Assembly (NCBI RefSeq): GCF_014839805.1
Contig: NC_051119.1
Coordinates: forward strand, 3,775,245 to 3,839,244
DNA length: 64,000 nucleotides
From: Manduca sexta
Lineage: Eukaryota > Arthropoda > Insecta > Lepidoptera > Sphingidae
Reading direction: 5' to 3'
Every line of letters starts with the position of its first letter. Position 1 is the first letter of the stretch. The notes beneath the pieces are model-generated. The model had not been told where the DNA came from, did not search any database, and saw only the letters and a list, made by a program, of their open reading frames with translations. The position numbers were made by a program, and so were the translations under genes. Shown here piece by piece: positions 33,568 to 45,243 of this stretch.

Positions 33568-36500
33568 TTAACTTCGTTTTATTTTAACAGAACCATATTT
33601 AAATAATCTAATAACATAATATATAATATACACTAAAATAACTAATGCTACTGATTGTACTCCAATAAGGGTTAATACGAAGTCGAGCATGAAGTATTCA
33701 GCGTAGGTCATGTTAGCGGCGGGTGACTTGAGGTGTTGCGCGCCTTTGTGTCGCAACACGTACTCCGTCCACCACACGGCGCGATCGAGCGGCGTCTGCG
33801 GCGTGTCGTACATAATAGACTTCAACTTCTTTAAGTTTTGTCTAAATCTGTAACAAGACAATATGTGAAAACGTAGTCTTTATATTAATAGACTACCTAC
33901 GACTAGACGTCGTTGCTAATGATTTATTTTGCTTGGAATAATCAATCAGGATACACAACCCTTCTAGAAAACCAAGTCTTTCTAAAAATTCCGGAGTGTG
34001 CAAGTTTTGTTTAAAATTGTTTAAATGAGGTTTGAATTAGAGCGATGTTTTAATGTGGGAAATTATTTCTTCAGCGGTTTAAACTCATCGGGTATCAGAT
34101 AGAACCACATAAATATTTTATGATCCAATTTGTCGTTACCAATCTTTGTCATAAAAATCTCATTTAAAATCCAACCTGTCATCACCAGCAACAGTGTTCA
34201 CTCCCTTCACAATATCATCAGCACTCAAAGTAAAGGCATCCAGCTGGACCCCAATGCCAAGCTCCACGTATTTGTTCACGTTATACCACTGGTCTGCTAT
34301 GAACGGTATACCGACCAGAGGCACTCCGGCGTCTATAGCCTCATCCGTGGACTGGAGACCGCCTTGTGTGACGAATACTTTTATTTTTGAATGTACTGAA
34401 ACAGAAAAATATGGTTGAAACTAATTTCTGCAATTCACAAATATTTGGATTTCACATGGACTTGCTATCCTCAAAAATTGTACCGCAAAAAATATACAGT
34501 TCTAGCCGTTGGTACATCTTTATATACATAAACTTCGGAAATAATATATTGATCATTTGAACATATGGAATCCTCAGTTAATCCAAGTATTACATGGTCT
34601 TCATTATTTCCACTAGCGAGAATAAAACACGAATGCTTCCATAAATAATATCAGCATTATCTTACAAATCTATTGAATTCCATGCTGTTTACGCGTTCAT
34701 TAAGCATGATGAGGCAGAAATTATATCAACAAACAGATGTGTAACACAATCAATTGTTACAGCTATTAATATCAATTGCTCTACAGAATTGTATGCCATA
34801 CGTTTGTACTGTGAATCAAATATCTCTAGATTTACAGCTCGAAGAATCTTCTCTAATCTAATCCAACTCTAACGTCAGGTCGCAGCAATGACATTTGTTG
34901 CACAAAGCTTGGTTTATGCGATGAGCCTCGTGTTAAAAGCATCGAATAGATCAAGACGGTCTACTTCGAAAAACGAATGCCGAAACGTCGGTCAGAAATG
35001 AAGAAACGACGAACTTCGGTTTTAACTTTACTACCAAATTACTTCGAATCCGTCACCGTTCTGTAGCTTAACTTAGTGGTAGCATCAATTCCACGTATTT
35101 TTTTTTGGGGGTAGCAGTGGATTTTGTCCTTGCAGATGGATTTAAAAAGGGATGACGATAACCTATAGGTTCTTACAAATTCCATGTCTAAAATATTGCA
35201 ATGAACGGATCGGATCTGTCGTCCAATCCGTCTTCGGATCCGTAGCACTTCGTAGTAACAAAACGTGGGATCCGTCATCCGAAACTACGGATTTCGTTTT
35301 TCGAAGTAGACCCTAAGTTCCAGATAAATGGTATTACAACAATTTACACAGAGTGTGACCAGACGTAGGAATCGAGATTACCTATAAGCTAACCCAGTGA
35401 TTACACTAATGATTAAAAACCTACCCAATAAATCCCTCTGCGGGAACCACTTCTGTATCCTCACATTTTTTGGAACGTTTTCAAGATTGTCTCCGTCAAA
35501 TTTCCACAAAATATCGTAAGGTATCTCTCTGAAGGCGTCCAGGAACGCGTTCAATAAATCCTTGTCCATCATAGAAGGTTGAACATTGGTTCCCAAACTG
35601 ACGTACACCACGCCGCGTTTTGAGCTATCCAGGTAATGTTTTAGATCCTGAAAGATCAAATATATTTTGAGGGACAGAAATAATATTTTGTATATGGCAG
35701 TCATTGTCTCTTAAAATGCTCGCACTTTGTTCTAATTCATGAATTGTTAATGGACGTTATGTTAAAATATATCTTTTCGCGTTTCTATTTAATATAATGC
35801 TGGCATCGGTTATGGTGATCTTAATACATGCATGATATGTTTTTGTATTTTGTTTGTATTTATTTCTGTTAGACCTTCTGTGCCATGTAAAGAAATAAAG
35901 TTAAACTATAATATAGTTAGATTTTGAATAGTAATGGCGATAGGCTTTATTACCACACCAGAATGGTTAATCTAGTGCGGTAAATTTTAGAGAATTAGAC
36001 CGCTTTTTTCCTGACCTTAATTTTTTTTTACGCTTTATCCAATGTTTTCAGCAAGCACACATTACTCATTTTCCTATCAATAACTATATTACATGTAAAA
36101 ATTAAATATTTAAGTGGATTTACGTATTCCTCCCAATAACTATTATAAACTAATCCACTAACAAAAACCATCAGCTATTAAAGTCAATATTTCACCACTA
36201 AAGGAAGGTCTATATCACAAGTTTTAGTAGTAAATCTACTAACCGCGTTTCAATAAACGATTCCAATTGCTTTTTTATATATCTCAAAAATGGTCCGATT
36301 GGAACAAAGGCATTTTGACATCGTAACAAATCACTAAAGGGAAATAGCCTAGTTGGGCGTGGAACGGACTGCCAAGACGAATGTCCACAGGTTCAAATCC
36401 CAAGAGCGCACACCTCTGACTTTTCTAAAATCATGTGTGTCTTCTTTGTGAATTTATCGTTCGCTTTAACGGTGAAGGAAAACATCGTGAGGAAACCTGC

Positions 36501-37893
36501 ATATCTGAGGAGTTCTCTATAGGAATTTCGAAGGTGTGTGAAGTCTACCAACCCGCACTAGGCCGGCGTGGTGGACTAAGGCCTAATCCCTCTCAGTAGT
36601 AGATGAGAGGTGCTCAGCAGTGGGCAAAGTATATAATACAGGGCTGATATTATTATTTTATTTTTTTAACAAATCACTTATTTGGATTGCTTCATTATTG
36701 GATTCGGATTGAAAATTCAGTATTCATATCTCATCATTCTATTGTTCAGTAAGTTGGCAACACTAAAAATAGTCGGGCCCGTAAATAGACAGAAGAAAAA
36801 AGTGCGGTATAGCAAACCCAAATTATATGTTAATAATATAGCAAACAACTATAATGAATACGTTACAATACGATTACTCATAATATCTGTAATGGCACGA
36901 AATTGAAACATATGAGGAAAACGTATAATATCTCGACTTTTTTGTATTTATTGCTTTGAATGACGAGAAGAGCTTGCGAGATGGTGAGAGATACGACCGC
37001 CCATAAAATAAATACAGGATTGTTTTAAGATTAAATTTTAAAGGCATAGAAAACAATACCTTTGGTAATTCCTTCACGGGTTGCAGATGCAAGCCTCCTA
37101 AATATACAACGTTAGGAGGCACAGGACGATTATTGTCAAATATAGGGAAACAATTCAAAAGCACCAAGGACACAAGACCTTTTAGTTCATCAACTGTCGG
37201 GGCCTCTGCTCCAAATTTACTCTTCAAAAAATCTGATTCGAGTTTCTCAAGTTTAGCAAGCCAATTCGTAAAGATGTATTCATTATAGATTTCTTTAATT
37301 TTCTCGAGAAACGAGAGATTTTTATATTTATTCCTCATAACATGTGGATATAGTATGGGATGTCTCGCCACTGCGCCTGTCATTTCAAATGTTTCAGGAA
37401 GCCCGTACGCAGATGAAAACACTATTAATGGTGCATTAAAGATATTTGCGAAAATGTGATGAGCATTTATAAATCCCTCGGCTATCACGAGGTCAAACTT
37501 CTGCGATTTGTCCCTTAATAGCGCTATCACTTCTTCATTGTTAAATAACTCATCTGACAACAGTATCATACTTTGGGTCATCTGTTTCGACGTCATCGCT
37601 TCTAAATCAGAAATTGCACCTCTTTTCTTAACAGTGTTTGGACTTTTTTTTGCAAAATTCATTACAATTTGATAGGTATTGCCTGTGTCTATTTCTGTTA
37701 CATTATCCTTCGGTCTGTCTTTCAGTAAAGCCGGGTTTGGTGTTATAACCACCAGCTCGTGTCCTCGCTTCGCCAGTTCCCGGGTCAGAGCTTGGAACAC
37801 CACTTGATGACTTATTGAAGGCATTGGATACACTCCTAGTATTCTCGCGGAGTTCACCGCGGAACACAGGAGTAAAGAAATAAGAACTAACAT
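33568..37893 (-). CDS. UGT-E: complete UDP-glycosyltransferase, 4 exons
   Basis: Tandem paralogue of UGT-D with identical exon lengths: 37893..37060 (834 nt), 35647..35425 (223 nt), 34395..34176 (220 nt), 33847..33568 (280 nt); 518 aa; phases 0, 1, 2. The frame is open upstream to 38061, but the start is set at 37893 because MLVLISLLLCSAVNSARILG is the signal peptide and matches UGT-D. SISHQ gives likely catalytic His29; KRGHELVVITPNPALL follows; exon 1 ends NRPVPPNVVYLGGLH. Exon 2: RGVVYVSLGTNV, PYDILWKFDGD, QKWFPQRDLL. Exon 3: signature FVTQGGLQSTDEAI to IADQWYNVNKYV. Exon 4: DRAVWWTEYVLRHKG, transmembrane segment, tail KIKRS (KxKxx). Differences from D cluster at about residues 75-135 of exon 1, in the acceptor-binding half, which may shift substrate choice. 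Intron 1 holds an S1 SINE and intron 2 a MITE. Confidence 0.94.
34958..35312. mobile_element. MITE with 20-bp perfect terminal inverted repeats in UGT-E intron 2
   Basis: Left end GGTCTACTTCGAAAAACGAA and right end TTCGTTTTTCGAAGTAGACC are exact inverses. Sub-terminal GGATCC(G) motifs recur. The interior lacks a credible gene. A GG start is Harbinger-like, but no target duplication is clear. Confidence 0.65.
36336..36666 (+). repeat. S1 SINE in UGT-E intron 1 with 12-bp target duplication
   Basis: Full-length S1 flanked by TAACAAATCACT at 36324-36335 and 36667-36678. Sense is opposite to the host gene. Confidence 0.8.
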
Positions 37894-37942
37894 CTTCCTT
37901 GTAATACACTGCACTGATATGTATGCCTCATTAGCGTTTAAA

Positions 37943-37950
37943 TATAAATA
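37943..37950 (-). promoter_or_regulatory. TATA-like element for UGT-E
   Basis: TATTTATA on the minus strand, about 50 nt upstream of the ATG at 37893; weaker match than in A, B and D. Confidence 0.25.
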
Positions 37951-38097
37951 TTTGAAATTATTCAATTTATCGTGGTTAATGTTTATCTTTATACGTTGTA
38001 TATAGAAAAATGTATGATAACACAATCGGCCGTGTATTTGATTACTCGGGCAAGCTTCCAATGGATTACAATTATTTAATTGCTCATAAATATCAAC

Positions 38098-38413
38098 ATC
38101 ATATTAGCCCTGTATTATATACTGTCCCATTGCTGGGCACATGCCTCCTCTACGACTGAGAGGGATTAGACCTTAATCCACCACGCTGGCCTAGTGGGTA
38201 TTAGTAGACTTCACTCCCTTTAAAAATTCCTATATAGAACTTTTCAGGTATGTAGGTTCCCGAACGATGTTTTCCTTCACCGTGAAAACAAGCGATAATT
38301 CACAAAGAATACACACATAATTTTTAGAAAAGTCGGAATTGTACCCTTGGGATTTGAACCTGCGGACATTCATCTCGGCAGTCCGTTCCACATACAACTA
38401 GACTATCGCCGTA
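38098..38413 (-). repeat. S1 tRNA-derived SINE
   Basis: Minus-orientation full-length copy from the tail (ATATTAGCCCTGTATTATAT) to the head (TAGACTATCGCCG), with B-box complement GGATTTGAACC. Confidence 0.7.
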
Positions 38414-39404
38414 AATAGCTATATCTTAATACTTGCGACTTTAAATAGGTTAGTTATATATTATTGATTTATCCATGAATAGTTGTGATCACTTACCATT
38501 AGATTTAAGAACCCAAAAGACTGGTTGTTAGATATCAAGACACTGTGAACTCATTATGCGTATATCAGACCACATATGCCACCAAATAGACCACCCATAG
38601 GACCTATACGATCAAAGTACTGGCGTAAAAATGAGTTTATCTGTTAATTCAGGCCATGGTCTATCTATGTCATTATCAAATCCATCTAGCTGTGTCTGGC
38701 TACTTCTCACAAACATCTAAAAATCTAAAACAGGAAAGACAAAGAACAGACAGAAAAAATAGGCTAGTGACAGTAGTCTCTATAATATAAAAATAACTAG
38801 AACTACCATAACCTAGAAACATAAAAACCTCTCCAACTTACACTTATACTTCCATTCGTACCTAAAACGCAAAGAAAATGAGGGACATATTCCTAAAAAA
38901 GCCAGCTATATACCAACTTTCCCGGTATAAAAAATGATTTTGAAAAATAATTGCCTATGATTTTGCGTATTAAGAAGTAAATCATACGAGAAAGGAATTT
39001 GTGAAAACAGAATGAGAACAGTATTGAAGTTGATTCATAAGTTAGGTAGAATTTCATATATTATTTCATTTGATAGGTAGAATTTCGTGTATTATTTCAT
39101 TACGTTGAGGATTGGGTGCGTTCGTATTACCTTGCTGTTATTAATTAAGCCCGCACCAGAATACTAGATGACTTCACAATGCAGATATTGAATTTCTGTT
39201 TTTTGTTCCTAATTTAATCTCCATTGCAAAGTTCCTGTTGAGTAGAGCGGATTTACAGCTCTTTCTGTGCTAGATTTGATGCATTTTAGTAAAATTGATA
39301 AAATAATTGGAACGCCAGATAGCTCTTTGGTACGCGAGAGTCAAGCTGAGATTAACATCGCATTGTCTATTTTGCAAGTAATGTACCAGAACTACTACGT
39401 TTAG
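38414..39404. other. Spacer upstream of UGT-E
   Basis: No gene or recognised repeat. Regulatory sequence for the cluster could lie here, but nothing specific is visible. Confidence 0.4.
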
Positions 39405-39915
39405 AATTTATCACCGACTCCAAAATTGGTAACTAGTATACTGTCGTGCTAAGCTCAAAGGGGGTATTTAATCAAAATCTTGATTTTTATGTCGTCAGAT
39501 AGCTTAAAGAAATACCCATCCAATGAACTTAACTAAATAACGGTACCTTGTTTAGAACTTGTTAAAAAAAAAACTTAAGAGTTTCTCTATCTCAGTTTTA
39601 CATACACAACTATATTAAAAAAACTTCGATTATCTCGAAATAAGGTTTCCCTAACATACCGCTTTTGCGCTTAGCACGGCAGTACAGTATACCTAGGTAA
39701 CGCATAATTATTTTGTGGTTTCAGTGGCTTTTGAAGGCAGTTAATTTTTTTACTTTTCTGTGTTAGCAAGGTATACACTGCCTCACTGGCGTACTTGTGT
39801 TAAGCACGCCATACGACTATCACGCTGAGTTACAAGCTTCCAACCATCTCCAGGAATGAAATTCGGATGTTTTAAAAAACATACACGTCGAATTGATAAC
39901 CTCCTTTTTTGGAGT
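39405..39915. mobile_element. Inverted-repeat element, arm pieces, with a MITE nested inside
   Basis: ACCGACTCCAAAATTGGTAA before 39439 and TTTTGTGGTTTCAGTGGCTT after 39684 match one arm of the element at 30080. The right part carries CGAATTGATAACCTCC and GGAGTCGGTTAAAACC. Confidence 0.5.
39441..39682. mobile_element. MITE (TA-type), second copy
   Basis: CTGTCGTGCTAAGCTCAAAG and CTTTTGCGCTTAGCACGGCAG ends, TA at 39439-39440 and 39683-39684. Inverted relative to 7987-8243. Confidence 0.7.
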
Positions 39916-40349
39916 CGGTTAAAACCTACAATAGCTTGTTGCCTTGCGATTGTTGAGCGGCATGTAAGTCACTTCGAACTACAATACAAGAGCAAGACGA
40001 GCGAACAATTAAATTAGTAGACGGGCGAACAATCGCTATGCATGGAATTTCAGACGTATTTTATTCCTAAATATGGCGAAAATTATTCTGTGGTATGTTG
40101 TATTTCGTAGTGACGTTATTGAAGACAAGCGAAGCGCACACAGCCTCAGACACAGTGATTTGACGTCATTCACTTTGCTTGTGCCTGTCTTTACCTCAGT
40201 GGAGTCGACGTAAGGATTTCGAGCATATACTGATAATAAACATACTTCACATATTTCACGCATGTTACAAAAGCGCTATGGCATATCTATACATATAAAT
40301 ATAAATGCGTGTCTGTCTGCTTTTTTTAGTTTCTAACATATAAATATGA

Positions 40350-40622
40350 AATATATATATAAATGAATCCCTATTTCCCTTGGTCACGCCATCACGCGTG
40401 AACGGCTGGACCGATTTCCCCATTTTTTTGTTGTATTTTTTATTGTCAGGAGAAGGTTCTTATGAAAGAAAAATAAAAAACACATGCGCGGAAAATTATA
40501 CAATTTAACAAAAATATTAATTTTATATAACTGTCAATTGTTGGAAATAACTGTCAACGATTGACAGAATGCACAGTTCAAATTCATAGTTAAGACGGGA
40601 CAACGTCTGTCGGGTCAACTAG
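40350..40622 (+). mobile_element. H2 short Helitron
   Basis: ATGAATCCCTATTTCCCTTG through CGTCTGTCGGGTCAACTAG, followed by T. The 5' terminus is slightly degraded. Confidence 0.7.
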
Positions 40623-40699
40623 TTATGTATATAATATTATGTTTACTATAGATTCCAGAACCGCTGAAGCGGTTTCAATGATGTTTATAGGTTATGTTA

Positions 40700-40865
40700 G
40701 GGTTAGTCCAGGGGCCTTTTAGGGTATCGGACCCGCAGTAAACACCGGAGGAAACCTGCAAATGGAATACTGGAATTCACCGGCTTAGCAACTGCAAGTC
40801 CGTGGAGGAAAATAGTGAGGGGATAGCTGAAAGGCATTCAAGAATGCATGTAAAAGATCCTCATG
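40700..40865 (+). repeat. LINE-like 3'-end fragment (CCGGCTTAGC family)
   Basis: GGACCCGCAGTAAACACCGG, TTCACCGGCTTAGCAACTGC and GGATAGCTGAAAGGCA; related to 3740, 43065 and 46375. Confidence 0.45.
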
Positions 40866-41337
40866 AGGGATGTTGGCACGTTTGTTCCAAGACTGACGTA
40901 GCCGCCGCTTCGAATTGTCCAAATATGCTTGCAATTACTGTGAAGAGTTCCATCTACCGTCAGAATTTGGGTCGTCTTACGGTTCATGATAAAAGGCGCC
41001 TGTTTATAAATAATAGCAATATTACGATAATTATAAATTGCAACTTCACTGCGTTATTACTTAAGTCATTAAATTCCTACCAGAATACATTAAAAATGTC
41101 CTGAAGAACAGACCCAGTTAGAAAAAAACTAGGTCATCTATTCGAGGGCCTTATTGTCTATGCTATATTTTATTTTGACATTGCTTGCGAAGTACATATT
41201 ATTGCACCGCGTCGCGCTTAAGACAATAGAAATTGGCATAGAGAATACCAATCCACATTAATTTCTCGATGATGTAATACCGCCGCGTTACGACTTTACA
41301 CTGTCATAGAGAATTAAGCCTTATATTAATTTTATTG

Positions 41338-41580
41338 GCGGTAGGATATATTTTATATTCGCCCGGATAGCGACCACTGTACACAAAATGTTTAAACCTT
41401 CATAGTGACTCACGTGTGTCGCGTTCCGGGATCAGCCAGTGTATATCCAGTTTTAAAAGGCCGGCATAATTGTGTCGACTGCCGAGGGGTAATCATCTCT
41501 CGTCAATCGATATTCTATTGGATCCCACTTCACTTACTATTCTGTGCAATGGAGTAACTTTACTGTACACGTATAAAAAA
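41338..41580 (+). repeat. S4 SINE-like repeat
   Basis: GGTAGGATATATTTTATATT through TGTGTCGCGTTCCGGGATC to an A-rich tail. Confidence 0.6.
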
Positions 41581-42890
41581 TATTAAAAAAAAACTTTACA
41601 TTTTTTTTTCTAATCAGTAAGTGATAGTATCTGTATTTATATCTTGAGAAACTCATTGATCTAAGGAAGAATGTGATTAATCAGTAATTACTATATGTCC
41701 ATTGAACTAGAATGAGTACAAACGAAATTCCTTCGAAAGCTAATCCTAAACACTAAACAAAGATAATGTATTGGAATATTAAATACATGTACTTAGAGAT
41801 CTTTTTTTGAAGCCGTTTAAAATACACACACAAAGCAGCACCTCTTTTGGAATTCGGTTAAAATATTACCCAATAACGGAATTCTATATCAGAATCGGTG
41901 CGAGGGAAGTCATCGATGTGGAAAATTCCGTCGATTTGTTTGAGCCAAGCTGTGAATAATGCACTGAATTCGGAGCAGGTGTTATTCCTGTGATATTTCC
42001 ACGTTATTTCATGCGAACTGGTTTATAAATATTTAATCTTACCTTTGTGCCTTTTTACGACTGTCAACTGTTCAATTTGTATGTTCACTTTGAATACGGT
42101 GTTAATATTGTTAGAAACAGAAGTAGTCTATTAAAAAATATAAAAGAACCATCCCTGGTTACAGAAATACTTTTGCCAATAATTCACCATCCAACCGATC
42201 CCTAGGACCAGGGGGTGGACACTTAGGAAAACCGGAGTGTAATGAATTTTTGAGTAGGAGACTTAAACATTATATAATTTATACATAAGAAATTCACGTA
42301 ATAATATTGTGTATTTTGTAATTAAAGGGAATTATTAAAAATTGTAGACGTTTTATTTTTAATATCTAAATTCAATCATAATTTATATCAGTGTAAGATT
42401 TATTGTCAGCAATTTTTATCGATATAAATCTATCGATACAAAATTATCGATATTATCGATTGAATAAGGAATGTCCCTAGAGACGAGCAGATTTATAATA
42501 AGTTGGCAGCCTTGCGTGTCATTTATTCTGCGTAATGTTGGTACAAAATGTAACTCTAATTGGGCTCATGTATGTGTGCGTGAGCTCAAATTCAATGTAC
42601 TAAGTGCCGCCTCTTCTTACGTAGTATATTGCTTACTCTATGGCTAGGACTGTCCACGACCAACTTCCTCGGTCTGTCAAACGCTCAGTGATTCTATAGC
42701 AAAAGAGCGTCACAAAAACCTTCACAATACTTTTTATTGTAACAATATTGTATCTGTATATTTGTAAACTGCTGCCGTGGCCAAACATGATGTCTCTATT
42801 ATAATTATGTAATATCTTCCATGCCTGTGTATGTATACTCATGTTCTTTTTACAAATAAATTATCTTATCTTATCTCTTTTAAATATATG
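41581..42890. other. Spacer with a cluster of TATCGATA motifs
   Basis: No supported gene. Three exact TATCGATA 8-mers and one variant lie within 42417-42461. Confidence 0.4.
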
Positions 42891-43055
42891 GAGGCATGGT
42901 ATATGGGTTTAAGACCTGTGGTATGGGAAGCCTTGTGGTATCGGGGGCATTCAAAGAATTCCGCCATAGTATCTCCTGAATGTCGACTAAAAGGTAGCTA
43001 TCGGGAGTCGTGGCTGCGTAGCGGGAAATACGCGCCATCAGTTTTTTTTTTTTGA
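42891..43055 (+). repeat. LINE-like fragment
   Basis: GCATTCAAAGAATTCCGCCA, TATCTCCTGAATGTCGACTA is a decayed form of the block at 55800 (GAGAATTCCACCACGGTATC, CCTGCCTGTCGTAAGAGGCG). Confidence 0.45.
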
Positions 43056-43190
43056 GGCCAAATCTACAGTCAACACCGGGAGAATCCTGCGAATGGGATA
43101 CTGGATACCTTCGGCTTAATGACTGTAGGGGCCTAAAATAGAAGGGGGAGAGTGGAAGGGAAAAGGATTAGGGAAGGAATTGTTCGCACT
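43056..43190 (+). repeat. LINE-like 3'-end fragment (CCGGCTTAGC family)
   Basis: CAACACCGGGAGAATCCTGC and CTTCGGCTTAATGACTGTAG; diverged copy. Confidence 0.4.
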
Positions 43191-44100
43191 ATTCCAGTGG
43201 CGAGGTTTTATTGGTATGTAGTATTATGGTTTGATTGTAGTTTGGTAGTTATTTGTAGTCGCTGTTTTCAGCGACCAGGATAGTGCGAAGTTGATGCTCA
43301 CAGTTTACATGTTAGGATGCTATTAACTATTTGGTTTCGCGCCTTCAGTTCAACAAATGATGCTGAAGGAACAGTAGCTCTGAGTCCCATCAGAGTGACC
43401 CCACTGCATCTAATGGTAGTTGGGGTAAGGTCCAAAAGAAACTCGACTATATAGTTAGTTATAAACCGGACATCAGCGCCAAATTTTTACTCCAAAACTA
43501 ATTACCAATTGGTAAGTCTCTGTCATATTTGAAATGTCCGTATGCCTTGTCGTCACAGCGTCCTAAGATGTTAATACAAAAAATAATATATTTACAAAAA
43601 ATATGCTATTATTCGCAATAAAAACGTGCAAATCATGATATTGAAAAATATGAAGTATTTTACATTAATGTTTTGCTATTTCACAGTAGATTGAGGAACC
43701 ATCACATAAGCGTAAATTTTTGTATGATAATTTTCCCAATATCCTCTCTATATGATCTTAGAACTCTTTGTGTACTGCGTACGCAGTGCTTTATAGCTCA
43801 AAATTATGTATATACTATTTATAGTGGTTCCTATCAGGCGATCGGCTCATCACAATATTGAATTATATTAAAAAAGGAATGAATTTGTGCAACCATCTTC
43901 AAAAAATCTCCATTATCGAAATCCTCTCCAATATTCGATGATGTAGCGTAACATTACATATTAATATTCCCGATTTATCCCCGTTCCACGTTCCGTTTCG
44001 CATGGATTTTGAAGATAAAGAAAGCATGTTTGTAATAGCTTTAGTTTCGCTGTTTGATAATGCTTACACAGTTTTGTATGAAGACAAATGAGAATTGACT
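43191..44100. other. Spacer, unassigned
   Basis: No supported gene or clear repeat. Confidence 0.35.
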
Positions 44101-44330
44101 TCGGCGTATTTGTATTATGGTATGACTGCTGTGTTAAGGTTTCGGGATCGATCTTCGAGTCGGGCACTGATATTGGGTTTTCTAACTCAGTATCAGTCCT
44201 GAGTATGGAATTTGTGTCCTATATGATGGGCTTGTGCCCTATCATATCCAGATGCCGAAAGTGGGTACACCCATTGCGCTTCGGACTATCCCTTCTGGTA
44301 CCAGTTTGTTCTTCGACAAAGACAAATTAT
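44101..44330 (+). repeat. S2 SINE, diverged
   Basis: CGAGTCGGGCACTGATATTG, AACTCAGTATCAGTCCTGAG and CGAAAGTGGGTACACCC, in S2 order. Confidence 0.45.
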
Positions 44331-44559
44331 TTTTCCCTGAGACTTGCCTAGCTCTACCAGTCGGTGTTATGATGCGTGCCACTGCTGATTCTGGCTTACA
44401 GGAGTTGTAGTGGTGGGTGTGAGAGCGGGAAAAGTCTCTAATATCCCTTCGCGTATATGTGTGTGTGCAAATGGGAATAATGATTTTCGTTGCATGCTTT
44501 TAAGTAAATAAATAAGGTTAGTAAGTTCGAATGGGCTTAACTTTAGAACTACTGAACTG

Positions 44560-44670
44560 ATATTGATAATTTTCACTAATACGAAGCTACGTTACTCCTA
44601 AGTGATATAGGCTACTTTTCATCCCAGAAAAACATTCACGCGGGCGAAACCGCGGGCAGAAGCTCGTGTA
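44560..44670 (+). mobile_element. Helitron 3'-end fragment
   Basis: GGCTACTTTTCATCCCAGAA and then the hairpin-rich end ACGCGGGCGAAACCGCGGGC followed by AGAAGCTCGT, a mutated CTAGT terminus. Confidence 0.5.
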
Positions 44671-45021
44671 ATATAAATTGAAATGAAAACATTACATCAA
44701 AGATGAATACTTTGATGTACAGGATATTGTGTGTCAAATGAGGGAGTCAAAGCCCCTTTGCCTTTTATATGAGCAATCAAAACATAAGAAATTGGTTTTT
44801 GCGATAAAACGAATTTATATCGCATAGGTGGTGAATTAATATTCGTATTTGTACACACACGACGTTTTTAAAGAAGCTGAAACGTGTTTTTTGAGCGTTT
44901 CAAACGCAATGGCCTATGTATACGTACTTCGTATATACATATAACTAAAACGCGCTCTCTCTACGTGTACTTTTCTATATACAACAACACGGTTGTAATT
45001 TGCGTTTGATACGCGTCAGTA

Positions 45022-45243
45022 ATAATAATTATGCTAACTCTGTATTATATATTACCCACTGCTGAGTACGCGCTTCCTCTTCTACCGAGATAGTTTAGGC
45101 CACAGTCTACCACGCTGGCTTAGTGCAGGTTGAGAAACTTAACATACCTTCAAAATTCTTATAAAGAACTTTTAGGTATGCAGGTTTCCTCACGATGTTT
45201 TCCTTCGCCGTTACAGCAAGCGATAAGTCTCAAAGAATATGCG
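45022..45243 (-). repeat. S1 SINE, 3' two-thirds
   Basis: Tail at the left (AATAATAATTATGCTAACTC), then CCACGCTGGCTTAGTGC and CACGATGTTTTCCTTCGCCG. The tRNA-like head is missing. Confidence 0.55.

Noticed and set aside
35039..35278. 79-aa transposase fragment inside the intron 2 MITE
   Set aside because: The frame shows no DDE or DNA-binding motif; the element has exact inverted ends and is better explained as a non-autonomous MITE.
36874..38061. 395-aa reading frame as one exon of UGT-E
   Set aside because: The first 56 codons precede the signal peptide, and codons after PVKELPK run past a clear AAG|GTATTG donor into intron. Only 37893..37060 is supported.
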